Origin: Siphonodentalium dalli
Lineage: Eukaryota; Mollusca; Scaphopoda; Gadilida; Siphonodentaliidae
Length of the DNA: 64,000 nucleotides
Direction of reading: 5' to 3'
Assembly (NCBI GenBank): GCA_032622095.1
Contig: CP136069.1
Coordinates: 80,560,958 to 80,624,957, forward strand
In this document: positions 54,401 to 64,000 of the stretch, in pieces
Layout: each line of letters opens with the position of its first letter
Numbering within the stretch: the stretch's first letter is position 1
The notes under the pieces: model-generated
What the model was told of the DNA's origin: nothing
Seen by the model: the letters and a program-made list of their open reading frames with translations, nothing else
Database searches by the model: none
Program-made: the position numbers and the translations under genes

Positions 54401-56174
54401 TCATTCAGCCATAAAACATGGCCACCAGCAGCCATCTTGGATTTTACTCTTTGTATGACTAAATCATTTAGCACGAGCTACAGGTCGTACTTTTAGTCGG
54501 ATCATCATAACATGGACGTTAACAGTATGTAGATCGGAATGAGTAGTTTTGGGGTCATTTCGCCACAAAACATTGCAGCCATCTTGGATTTACTATTTGT
54601 ATGACTAAATTGTTTAGCATGGGCTACAGGTCGTACCTTCAGTGTGATCATCATAAAAATTATGAGGGATGTTAATATTGACATGTAGATTGGAACGAGT
54701 CATTTTGGGGTCATTTGGCCATAAAACATAGCCACCAGCAGGCATCTTGGATTTTACTCTTTGTATGACTAAATCCTTTAAGTTACAGGTCTTTAGTTTG
54801 ATAATGATAAAATTTGTCATGGATATTAACAGCCTTCATAATTGGCTGCAGCAATCAGCATTGCCGAAGCAATTTGCTGAAGCAAACTGGGCCACATCAT
54901 ACCATTGCCGTAGCGGATTGCCGAATCAAAACAATCTGAATTAAGAGGGCTGTGTTAATAATTACATGTTGATGGGAACGAGTCATGAAGCGGTCATTCA
55001 ACCATAAAACATGGCAACAGCAGCCGTCTTGGATTTTACTCTTTACATGACTAAATCCTTTAACACCGGCTACAGATCGTACCTTTAGTCTGATAATCAT
55101 GAAATTTTTCATGGTTGTTGAAATTGGAATGTAGATGGGAAAGAGTCATTTTGGGGTCATTCGGACAAAAAACATGGCCACCAGCTGCCATCTTGAATTT
55201 TACTGTGTATGACTAAATCCTTTAGTGCTCATTTTTTACACTCCTTTTTAATGTCTCTATTCATTGCCAATCACACAAAAATTACCTTTACAAAGTTTAG
55301 CTATTTATTTGCTTGTAACAAATTGAAGTCCAAATATTTGTTTGATCTAAATATTTTATAAATCATTTATAGCCCTTTTAATATAACAATTGCCAACGTA
55401 CCCGGTATTGGTTAAACATGTCAATTGTTATCAACCTCTTTTTGCTCAGATTTAAACTTTGTTGTTATAACTCAAACTAACTTACACTTAATTTATTGCT
55501 GCTTCCCTATTAGATAAGAGACTACACAATGCTTTCTTTAATTATCCCCCGCCAAAATTGACAAAATCCCACCTCTTGTTGAGAATACACTTCCACAACT
55601 GCATATTCAGGCAAATAATGCCAGCATTATTGACAATCAACTTCCCCAACTGCACATTTCAGTGTGGGATATTGCTGTCTTACTGCTTGTTATATTATAT
55701 ATCTTTTGATATATAAGAACTGCTTACATTGATGTTTCTGCTATTTGTTTAATAATTATGTACCTATATGTAAAATAAGACTAGATAATTCTTTAAATTG
55801 TGAATGTATACTGTATAATTCAAGATAAAAACCATAGATTTAATATATCATAACATTTTAAAATCCCCAAAGATATTGCTTGAACATATACCAATAATGA
55901 TTGGACTTGTATTCCATAAATAATATTGCATCTTTCAGGTTGCTACAAGAAAAAAATGCAAGGTAATGGAATATGCCCCATTTGCAGTGGAACAACTGCA
56001 AATAAGACTGGACGAGCTACGATTGAGTATGTTGGCGTAAAAGACAATACGACACACATCGCAACATTGTTCGAAAACTATATCGTGAAAGTGTTCCCTG
56101 ATGCAGACTTCGAAGGATCGGAAGATAACTTTATAGACTCTCTAATTTGCCATGCAACATCAAGGGATATTTAA
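48479..56174 (+). CDS. RPA1-like single-stranded DNA-binding protein, five exons
   Basis: Five exons join with consensus GT-AG borders into one frame of 350 residues: 48,479-48,523, 49,014-49,415, 50,543-50,755, 52,708-52,864 and 55,939-56,174 (phases 0, 0, 0, 1; 1,053 nt including TAA). Residues about 40-115 may form one OB fold. Residues about 144-220 match an RPA OB fold (NLAIRNLALMDES, then DYKDGDVIKVTNVNSRIYNE and SLSTVVET). The C-terminal part has a C4 zinc ribbon, Cys 269, 274, 285 and 288 (C-x4-C-x10-C-x2-C), similar in spacing to the zinc ribbon of RPA1 DNA-binding domain C. At 350 residues it is much shorter than cellular RPA1 (about 600). It would bind single-stranded DNA. Its position behind a Helitron helicase on the same strand suggests Helitron cargo, as known for plant Helitrons, but a host gene next to an insertion is possible. 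The first short exon is the least certain part. Confidence 0.7.
48660..48735 (+). repeat. Small tandem duplication in intron 1 of the RPA-like gene
   Basis: A 32-bp unit with TTTACTACTCAGCAACATAG and CGATTACAC occurs twice at 48,675-48,735. It is shorter than family satellites and probably local. Confidence 0.8.
48780..48917 (+). mobile_element. Helitron-3'-end-like repeat in intron 1, with poly-G tract
   Basis: The last part is AACTAAATGTTTACTGACAT, GTGAAACATCTTAGT, a run of 13 G, then the hairpin GTCCCATTGGGAC, eight bases later CTCTAG followed by T. A small stem shortly before CTAG with T as the next base is the Helitron 3' signature. The same terminal 85-100 bases occur at 49,960-50,048 without the G run. 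Confidence 0.6.
49500..50048 (+). mobile_element. Helitron-3'-end-like non-autonomous repeat in intron 2
   Basis: Shares GTTATGGTTGTACAACTGCA and the terminal AAATGTTTACTGACATGTG, GTAGTCCCATTGGGACAGTC and ACCTCTAG|T with the repeat in intron 1. Between these lies a repeat-rich body with CAGAACGAGTTGTGGG, CCGTTCGTCTGTCCGTC and GTGGGAACTTGTGCGCCTGC, of a type common in marine invertebrate repeats. I infer a non-autonomous Helitron; the 5' end is not resolved. The 120-codon frame across it is not a gene. Confidence 0.6.
51592..52030 (+). repeat. Dispersed repeat in intron 3 with a terminal hairpin
   Basis: Begins with ATGCCCCCGACTTGAAGTCGG (the GACTTGAAGTC part is a hairpin), then CGTCTCCGTCCGTATGTACG, CAACCACTGGGCAGATTTAG, GGTATGGTGATAAGAGTAGC and twice CAGAGTTATGGC. 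Word content resembles other lophotrochozoan repeats of this style. A piece with CAGAGTTATGCCCC lies at about 57,730. Confidence 0.5.
52300..52570 (+). repeat. Diverged copies of the 164-bp satellite in intron 3
   Basis: Two units with GCCGCCAACAGCTGTTTTGT, TTTTACTCTTTACATGACTA and GTTACAGGTCCTATCTTTTG match the array in intron 4, so the satellite lies on both sides of exon 4. Confidence 0.65.
52980..55225 (+). repeat. Satellite array of about 164-bp monomers in intron 4
   Basis: About 13-14 monomers, each with ACATGGCCGCCAGCAGCCAT, CTTGGATTTTACTCTTTGTA, GACTAAATCCTTTAGCACGG, CTACAGGTCGTACCTTTAGT, GATGTTAACAATGACATGTAG and TTTTGGGGTCATTCGGCCAA. Successive spacings of the TTGGATTTTAC word are about 164, 164, 147, 162, 147 and 163, so a 147-bp variant alternates in part of the array. 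Minus-strand frames here (MTNFMMIRLK...) are repeat by-products. Each monomer carries a YY1-like CCATCTTG. Confidence 0.9.
54830..54954. mobile_element. 125-bp inverted-repeat element inserted in the satellite, TTAA duplication
   Basis: CAGCCTTCATAATTGGCT at the left and CTGAATTAAGAGGGCTGTG at the right form imperfect terminal inverted repeats. TTAA flanks both sides (54,826-54,829 and 54,955-54,958), and removing the element restores the satellite word GAT(A/G)TTAA(T/C)AAT(T/G)ACATG. A relative lies at about 60,802-60,923. The interior has GCCGAAGC and GCCGTAGC modules in both directions. Confidence 0.8.
55226..55925. other. Rest of intron 4
   Basis: AT-rich sequence with no supported gene or structured repeat, ending in the acceptor TCTTTCAG before exon 5. 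Confidence 0.4.
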
Positions 56175-56227
56175 ACAATGACAGGCTATCCATTTCATAA
56201 TGATTGAACCAACAATTTTAATAGATA

Positions 56228-56446
56228 CAGTAATGCCCAAAGTGATTGACCACTTAACCACAGCAGAATTATGCGTTATTGTTTTTAGGATTTAATCGGA
56301 AATATGGTTTGTTGCCATTGATTGGAACACTCTTCATGAGAGCTTTCCAATAAATGGCAACAAGCCATATTTCCAACTAAATCCTCCAAATTTACCGATA
56401 AATCTGCTGTGGTTTTAAAAGTGGTCAATTACTTTGGGAATTACTG
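56228..56446. mobile_element. 219-bp palindromic MITE with TA flanks, 3' of the RPA-like gene
   Basis: CAGTAATGCCCAAAGTGATTG at the left pairs with CAATTACTTTGGGAATTACTG at the right, and pairing continues inwards almost to the centre (AATATGGTTTGTTGCCATT against AATGGCAACAAGCCATATT). TA lies on both sides (56,226-56,227 and 56,447-56,448), the target duplication of Tc1/mariner elements. It starts 54 bp after the stop codon of the RPA-like gene and contains an AATAAA near its centre that could act as a polyadenylation signal. Confidence 0.85.
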
Positions 56447-56449
56447 TAT

Positions 56450-59400
56450 AAGGCCAAAACAAAAAACTTCTCTGTTTCCAATAACAATGTGATAATTTTG
56501 CAGACAGACAGAATTTTTTTTTTACAATATTTTTTTTAAACCTTTCAGCCGTAAGTGATCTAATAGTCTAGTTACAGCCCGATCGAATATTGTAGATCAA
56601 TGTGGATTGAAAATGAGCCAAGCATTGGGTAGATATATACTGTCCCTTGAATTAATTCACTCTGCAAGTATTATCTCTACCAACAACATACTCATTTTGG
56701 CTTTTGGGATTGGGGGAAAAACAATAAATATTAACATTGACACTCTTAACAGGTAACTTTTCACTAGCCTTCTGGAGAAAATTGCAAAAAAATATTGAGG
56801 CAGGCAAGAAAATATCAGCCAGACAGGGAATCGGAAACAAAGATGTTTTTTTTTTGGCCTTAGCCATATCCGCTGTTCACAAATAACATGACAACTATAT
56901 AAGTATCAAAAAAAATATTTAAAATACTCACAAATATATTGCTATTTGCTAATTTAAATATATCTTCTATGCCAGTATAATAAAACCAGACCGTGTTTCA
57001 TTTCAATCAACTTACGCTCTCAAGACACTCCTTGTTAAAATTATTTCAAACAAGACAAATCTAGCCAATACGGAAGAAGGATGCATTGGTTGACCAATGA
57101 ATAGCTTCTTGCGAATACAATTAATATTCATTTATTCATAAAAATCACACCCGCAGCATTTGACTGCAATCTCATAAAGTTATTATTATAATACAAAACA
57201 CGTTATTGTCGTGTATTTTAACTTACCAATCGTTATATGTTCAAAAACAGAACTAACGTACGTGTATTTATAATTGGAAATTGTTGCGACAGAACAAGTA
57301 TACATAACATAATATTCAAATAAATACTAATTTTCCTAACCTATGGATATTTTGTGGCGTGCCAAATATGGATAAATCTACAACTTAGTAGCAATTCCAA
57401 CGCCATATAGTAAACAAGGAAATTATGCAACATGACTGCGGCACAGCTCAATACAATTTATATAGCGTGCATGCCGCTATATTACTTAGTTTATTTTATA
57501 GCATCTCAATTGCTTGACTTCTATTGTGCATGTACAGTAAAGAAATTAACATTGAGAGCATTCTATTCCACAAAAGAACAGTGAGAACTGTTAAATGTTT
57601 AGATAACTTCGGGCGCACGTGTGTAGACGTATCTATGTATTAATATTAATAACTGTTAATTTGGTATATTACTTTCTCGCACCAAAACACAGGTCAAGTT
57701 CAAATTTGAGTTCCTTCCGCCAATTTTTACCAGAGTTATGCCCCTTTTTTACCAGTTTCCGCCGACCCAAGAGAGGGCGTATTTTGCACGCCCAGTGTAG
57801 CTCTTGTTATTAGACTGCTTCTATGCATAACATTCAAGTTTAGAAAATTACAAATGCAAATTGTCTCTTTAACAGCCACAGCATATTCAATTGTTTTATC
57901 ACAGCATACTTTCCCCACTTTTTTTATCAATATTGATAATGCCTATCAATAGTAACGTTGAGAAGCAATGAGAAAATATTTCATTTGCATTGCCATTCGG
58001 GATCGATATTAATACCAAAGGTTTGAATTTTTTCAGCCCTCAACAGCAGCTGTCTTCCATTTATGCATCATAGCACAAATACTAGTATTATAATACAGAA
58101 ACATTTATTTTAACTATCTTCACCATTTAATATGCAGCAACATTTTCTGTTCTTCATAGGTTATGACAGGATCATTCTGGCATTAATGCTATCATCTCTA
58201 CAATTTAAAGAACTACAGGTTCAATCACTTTGTACTATAAGTTGTGTAAGAGCTATAATATTTTAAAATTGTTAAAGTTAACCGTCTCACCATTACAAAC
58301 GAATATTAAATTTGTTTTACTTTCTTGTAATTTATATTTGCATATTTGTTTTTATTACTTATTTATTATTATATGATAATACCAACTAAAGTAAGAGCTG
58401 TAGTTTTCGGTTAGATTAATCTAAAAAAAACACATTGCCTACTTTTATTTGATATCAATAGTCTACATGATATAAAAACTTTGATTTGAAAAAAAATATA
58501 ACCCCCCTAACACGGCTGTTATCACCCCCCCAACATAAGGTTGTTTATACTATTTCATGGAACAAAAGTAAACTTTCAATTAATGTGGTGCTGTTATAAA
58601 TTATTAATAATTATACTGAAATTCTCAACATAATACGTATAAAATAACTTCATTGATTTAAAAGCCAATAATACCATTCATAATCAATACTATTAAAAAT
58701 ACCAACTGCCCTTAAAAATACCATAACAAATATGTTTAATTATAGACCTCTGTTCTTATACCACTCCTTAAAATACTGCAAATATTCTGTCAAGTTCTCT
58801 TAATTTTTTTGTTTTTGTTTTTTACTTAACAATAAGATACTAACACACCATATTTGTGATTGGTATAGCAACAAAGTCTGCCTATATTTTATATTATGTT
58901 TATGTCAGCTTTAATAGCTGTCAATATTTTAACAAGAATACTGACAAGAAAACTCACCATTAAGACTGACTAAGTTATTCAATACTGCAAGCTAATTAAT
59001 TGCCTTTGACAAAAAAAAACATCTGCTGAAATTACAATCATTCAGTGAAATATATAAATGCTAAGCTTATTTTTCTTCCATGAACATTTTGTATTTAGTG
59101 CATATTTTGCCTTGTTTATATACACTGTCAAATAATTTCTTCTATTTTATTTAACTTACTTTGTTTATGTCAACAAAGTTAAAAGGACACTGTACTGAAA
59201 ACATTGTCGGTTTGTCTAGTATGAATCGTAGAATAAAACTGACCAGATCGCGTTCCACATTCCGTTATCAATCTATCGATTTCATTACAAGTAAATTAGG
59301 AATTTTATTTGTTTTATTTATAGCTAACCTACAAAATAGTTTTAATTAGATTATTAAATTTTATTTTACAATATCTTATCTTCAAACGTTTACAAAATTT

Positions 59401-60200
59401 ATAGACTCAAATTAGGCGAAAAAAAAGATATATACCTGTTTCTTAAAAGTTAAGAAAGTTTGTCAACATAAAATACAGTACCCCTTTAACTTTTATTGCT
59501 ACTTTACATCACACGTCCCCAGAAAAAAATTGATCCCACCCAATAGTACTTAATCCTATAGCTTTAAGTACTATTGATGTGGGTGTCAATATTTTTTCTG
59601 AAGACCTGTGCTTTAGATTTGTTATCTGGTTATATAGTACGACATTACTTGGTGCTGTAAGACTATTTTCTATATATATTCTCACCAACTCCTTATTGCA
59701 TTAATTCCTTATTCTAACAAACACACTATTCTAACATTATCCCAGTATTTTTCTCCAAAATTACCCCAAATATTTCAGATAGATTTGCCATAATATGCTG
59801 GCTTGAATTGAGATCTTCACAACCTAAATTTAACTCCAGTAATTTAATTTTGACTTTATTTCGACTGATAGATAAAAAACTAAATCCAGCCAAGCAAAAG
59901 AAAAATGTTTTACAAAAAAATATAGCATTCCTCCATTATACTATTGACCATGTCACAGCTTTTGTGCTCACATATATAGTATACAAAATTCAGACATTAA
60001 ATTATTTCCACTAATATTTTAGGAATGCCGTATTAATACAAGAAATATATTTTTCATATTTTGCTTACACTCAAATACTATAAATTGTTGTTATTCCAAG
60101 TTTATTGCTGCAAAAGTGCAATATATTCCATGACATTACAAATGTCCCACCTTATTAGGTCAACTTTACTTTGTAAAGTTTGAGCTATTACTATGACTTT
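56450..60200. other. Gene-free AT-rich stretch
   Basis: No convincing coding region. At about 57,655-57,815 there is a repeat with CAGAGTTATGCCCC and CCAGTGTAGCTCTTGTT. A C-rich doublet (AACCCCCCTAACACGG, ATCACCCCCCCAAC) lies at 58,500-58,540, and a hairpin at 59,520-59,600. Confidence 0.4.
59520..59600. repeat. 81-bp hairpin
   Basis: CAGAAAAAAATTGATCCCAC pairs with GTGGGTGTCAATATTTTTTCTG, and CAATAGTACTTAA with TTTAAGTACTATTG, around a loop of about nine bases. Possibly a very short foldback element. Confidence 0.8.
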
Positions 60201-60209
60201 GTCTTTCAT

Positions 60210-60620
60210 CACTTCTGTATGTGCATGTGCGTGATTCATCAACAATACAGAGGTCATATCTTTGGTCAGATAATTATCGAATTTGTTATAGCTATTGACA
60301 TTAACATTTAGACTGGAACAATTAATTTTGGTGTCATTCTGAAAATAAAACATAGTCGCTAGTGGCCATATTGTTTGTCTGACAATAATAGTCGTCGATG
60401 TTAATATTAACATGTTGATAAGAACAAGTAATTTTGGGGTCGCCAGCAGCTATTTATTTTTACTTTGGCACAGTCTACAGGTTTTGTCTTTGATCACATC
60501 ATAAAATTTGTCATGAATGTTAATCACATTTAGATAAAAATAAGTAATTTTTTGGTCATTGAGACAAAAAATAACAAAGCCAGCAGCCATATTGTTATTT
60601 TTATCCAATCACTTATGTGC
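60210..60620 (+). repeat. Strongly diverged satellite units
   Basis: About three units with CATAGTCGCTAGTGGCCAT, TTAACATTTAGA(C/T)TGGAAC, AATTTTG(G/T)(G/T)GTC and GTCACAT-like words correspond to the intron-4 satellite but are much diverged, suggesting an old copy outside the gene. Confidence 0.55.
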
Positions 60621-60801
60621 AAGTGAAAAATCAAAATGTCACCCAAGTTTGATATTATTAATTGCTATCACACAAGCAAGCTGGAAGTAACTAATCTGGT
60701 GTATATGTTGACCGATACACACACATACATAAATCTATATAATTGTGCCAAAAAAGAAATACACCCCAACCGTTTCTCATTTATTTACAACTTTACTACT
60801 T

Positions 60802-60923
60802 AGCCCTCATAATTGGCTACGGCAATCGGCAATGCCGAAGCCATTTGCTGAAACAAACTGGGCAACGGTAAAGGGTTGCCGTAGCAGATTGCCGAAGCCA
60901 AACAATCTGAATTAAAAGGGCTG
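60802..60923. mobile_element. Second copy of the 125-bp inverted-repeat element
   Basis: AGCCCTCATAATTGGCTACG at the left and AATCTGAATTAAAAGGGCT at the right. The body CGGCAATGCCGAAGCCATTTG matches the copy at 54,830-54,954. TTAA flanks are not preserved here. Confidence 0.75.
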
Positions 60924-61150
60924 CGTGAGTACTATTTCATCTCACAATAAGTTCACATTATTTCAGTGACACGTTGTATTGCTATTTTGGCACTTATTTG
61001 GAGTGCAATAATATTACAATCAAATACAACTTTCCATGTTGTATTCTACTATTCATAACCAACTATTACCTAATAAACTTACACTATATTACAACTATCA
61101 GTTTAGTATTTGACTGTAACAAAAATATCTACGTCTCATCAGATACTATA

Positions 61151-61392
61151 TTCTAAAAAAAGATTTATTTATATGTTTATATATATAGTGCATATATTTT
61201 TCTGTTTTCTGTTTGATCTCTAAACTTTGTTATCACAACTGTTAATCATCAGATATTTATCAAAACCACATTCCAAAAACAAACATTTATTTATATGTTT
61301 ATATATAGTGCATATATTTTTCTGTTTTCTATGTTTGATCTCTAAACTTTGTTATCACAACTGTTAATCATCAGATATTTATCAAAACCACA
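61151..61392 (+). repeat. Tandem duplication of about 121 bp
   Basis: Two nearly identical units containing TTTATTTATATGTTTATATA, GTGCATATATTTTTCTGTTT and CTGTTAATCATCAGATATTT. Confidence 0.9.
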
Positions 61393-61399
61393 TTCCAAA

Positions 61400-63420
61400 A
61401 ACAACTTGAACAAGGTTTGTTTACCACATCAAACATTATCTTACACAATTGTATGGCTTCTGTTAGATATATATATATTTTTATTTTCTCATATTGTCTA
61501 ATGTATTACTTTGTCTACAGTATACTTTTCCTAAAAAAAGGCGCACCAATATTTAAACCGTTAAGCCCGGTCTTGATTCAATGTTTTGGTTCTTCAAAGT
61601 TATATAAATACATTAAATTAACGACAATTTTTAAATATACATAAATTTCATATATAATCATGAAGTATAATATGTATATACAATACTACTGCACAGCTTA
61701 TACCGGCAACACTGAAAATTTGTGATGTACAAATTATCGGTATCAGCTATCAGATAGGGCCGATATATATCGTATAGCAAAGATATCAGTATCTATAAAA
61801 TTTACTCTCCCAATCAATATCGTCTACCAATACATTTTGCGTCCTTTGTGGACGTTGTTACACCAATTGATAGACTGTGCATACACTAAGGACGCAAATG
61901 AACATTAAAATAGATACCATAGTTCCTTATCCTAAATAATTAAAGCTAAAAACAAACTATATACAATTAAAAGTAGCACATGTTGAAAGTGAATAACTCA
62001 CAACCCTGGCATTATCTTGAGAATCTAATATTTCTGTGACTGAATCAGACTAATTTCGTATTTACTGATATACATCTATTCATGTGGGTGTGAATTAATT
62101 ACGTGCAACATCGTTATTATCTTCCCAATGTGGGTGCCAGGTGGTAATATCAAACGATTATTTCATATATTTGATGCTATTGAGTACGAATCACTAATGA
62201 CAGATAACACAGTGAACTAAAAAATAAGGTTTATAAATAGATAAGTCACACTTCACCAGTTTGCATTAAACTTGCTGTAGTTGTTACATGCTATTCCTCA
62301 TTATATGGAAACATCACCTATTAACAATGTTTAACTTTTGTATTTAAAGTGCCCTTGCTTCAAATTGATTGACCTACTGTACTGGTTGGTGTACAATAAC
62401 TGAGGATAGAGGAGGTGACTAATTTGTTTGATCAAACGATTTGAACCAATCATAGTGATATATCAGCAGTATTTGTATATACTGTCATGGGCACAGAAAA
62501 TCATGTCAACAATTTACACGGCACATTGCAGAACACAAGTTCAACTTCTGAAAAACATCGAGTTTCACAAATTGAAATTGGGTGAATATTAGTCATTGAC
62601 TCAAATGGACTATGGACTGATTTTGTAAGTCACAGTAACAGAATAAAACAAATAGTGAAGAAATCTTTTGAATACAACAAAATATTAAATCATATTGCCT
62701 GTTTTTGGGGAATGTAAACTAAACTTTTTTTACGATCAGCTTATCGGTTGTTAGTCGACAATACTTTCAAATTTTAAAGACAAATTGATCTCGAGTTTTC
62801 AGCCACTAATTATCCTAAAAATATGGACTATCACATTTTACCAATAACCCCTGTATTACATAACTGAAAATATCAGACTACTGCATAGATGGAATAAAGC
62901 TGCACTCTGCAACTAATCTTTCTCAAATTGTACATCTATCCATAAAATATATCAAATTATAACAGGAGTTAATATTGGATCAGGATCACTAATTGATTGA
63001 GATAATAATTATTGCAAAACTTTAAAATTTTCATTGGATTGTCTGAATATTACATATATTTTGACTATTCTAGCACTTCGTCGATAGTGCTTGCATTTCA
63101 ATAAATATCCATTTTTGTTTTCGTAAAAAATATATGTCTTCACATATAACGGAAGCCATGCAGTTTTGTAATTATTAGTTACATATTTTTGTATTTTCAT
63201 ATATTTCAGCAGCAATCAACACCATAAATAGTACTATTTATTGACGAAGTAATATTGTTATCTATTTATTGACCTAGTCATTGTTATGCATTAAAAGATA
63301 TCAAATATTCCAATGTTTTACTTAAGATATATATATTTGAACTAAACATTGCTACTACACTTTAAAGGTACATTATCCAGAATAATAAGCTGTTCTAAAT
63401 TATAAATGATTTGGCTTTCA
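61400..63420. other. Gene-free AT-rich stretch
   Basis: No supported gene. A short hairpin built on TTTGCGTCCT...AGGACGCAAA lies at about 61,836-61,898. Confidence 0.35.
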
Positions 63421-63426
63421 AGTTAA

Positions 63427-63896
63427 AGGTGCTCAATCCAATCAGAGGGTCCTATATTACTGTTTCTTTGGCTTTGTGGATAAACAATAATTGATTCGAG
63501 TCGAGGAACCTACCAATTAACGCTCAGGGTGATCAGATATAGATATTTGAAGTTTCGTTAATTCTATTCTTTCTGACGCAGAACACCGTCAAAACTCCGT
63601 TATTATTACCACTTGATTTTAGAGTTATCTATCCTTGTCTATTTCAATAGTGTTTTGGTGTACATATCTCGATCAGATTACAAAGTTAAGGGCAATTATT
63701 AGTACTCATCTCGAGAAAATAACAAATTTCAAAAATAAATATCTAATAACTTTGAGGTTTGTTTGATGGGTTCCTAGACTCGAATCAATATTTTTTACCC
63801 CCCAAAGCCAAAGAAATAGTAATATAGGACCCTCTGATCGGATTGTTGTTGTTGAAATCTGTTGAGATGGGGACCCTCTGATCGGATTGAGTACCT
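63427..63896. mobile_element. TTAA-flanked foldback element (family T), copy 3
   Basis: 470 bp, flanked by TTAA (63,423-63,426 and 63,897-63,900), ends AGGTGCTCAATCCAATCAGAG and CTCTGATCGGATTGAGTACCT. The interior matches copy 2 over most of its length, for example ACTTGATTTTAGAGTTATC, GTTTTGGTGTACATATCTCG and GGCAATTATTAGTACTCATC. It is the most complete reference for the family together with copy 2. The last 100 bases of the window hold nothing else recognisable. Confidence 0.85.
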
Positions 63897-64000
63897 TTAA
63901 AATAAGTTTGATCCAATAAACAAAGCAATAATTCAAATATCACATAGGGCTTAACAATATTATCGATTTTAATACTGACTACAATACGGAAAATAATACC

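Noticed and set aside
53457-55112. Series of related minus-strand frames beginning MTNFMMIRLK or similar
   Set aside because: They recur once per satellite monomer and are repeat by-products.

Overview
This window looks like animal nuclear DNA, most likely from a marine invertebrate; a lophotrochozoan such as a bivalve mollusc is my guess, at low confidence. It is AT-rich, has no operons, carries genes with GT-AG introns, and is dominated by transposable elements, foldback elements, tandem repeats and microsatellites. The species is not identifiable by reading alone. There is one convincing spliced gene, one likely first exon, one uncertain GC-rich coding block, one large Helitron and at least four non-LTR retrotransposon copies or fragments.

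Region by region. 1-8.1 kb: dispersed repeats, poly-G tracts, a 130-bp hairpin and a higher-order tandem repeat (6.1-7.3 kb). 8.15-8.77 kb: 22 copies of a 28-bp repeat. 8.9-10.6 kb: a minus-strand exon with a signal peptide and PAN/apple-like cysteines, flanked by long inverted repeats. 11.9-17.6 kb: a TTAA-flanked foldback element, a GC-rich 489-bp palindrome, other hairpin repeats and a LINE 3' fragment. 17.8-18.4 kb: a GC-rich block coding for Asn/Gln/Thr-rich sequence. 18.4-25.2 kb: mostly non-coding with tandem and polypurine repeats. 25.2-35.5 kb: an apparently full-length L1/Tx1-like LINE on the minus strand, bounded by a 13-bp target duplication and split inside its reverse transcriptase by a 4,038-bp terminal-inverted-repeat element with a 3-bp duplication (TTG). 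36.8-40.2 kb: two broken CR1/L2-type LINE copies on the plus strand.

40.35-56.2 kb is the most interesting part. Promoter-like repeats of about 485 bp (NRF1-like and YY1-like motifs followed by a splice donor) precede a Helitron coding region: a cysteine-protease-like domain, a zinc-binding/DUF6570-like domain, a HUH replication initiator and a Pif1-type helicase. The first half is broken by several frameshifts; the helicase is one long open frame. Just downstream on the same strand is a five-exon gene with a continuous 350-residue reading frame, which I read as an RPA1-like single-strand DNA-binding protein with a C4 zinc ribbon. A second, decayed copy of the helicase C-terminus sits between helicase and RPA-like gene, so the pairing may be a property of this Helitron lineage. 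Introns of the RPA-like gene hold Helitron-end-like repeats and a satellite of about 164 bp.

56.2-64 kb: no convincing gene; foldback elements, diverged satellite copies and a third copy of the TTAA foldback family.
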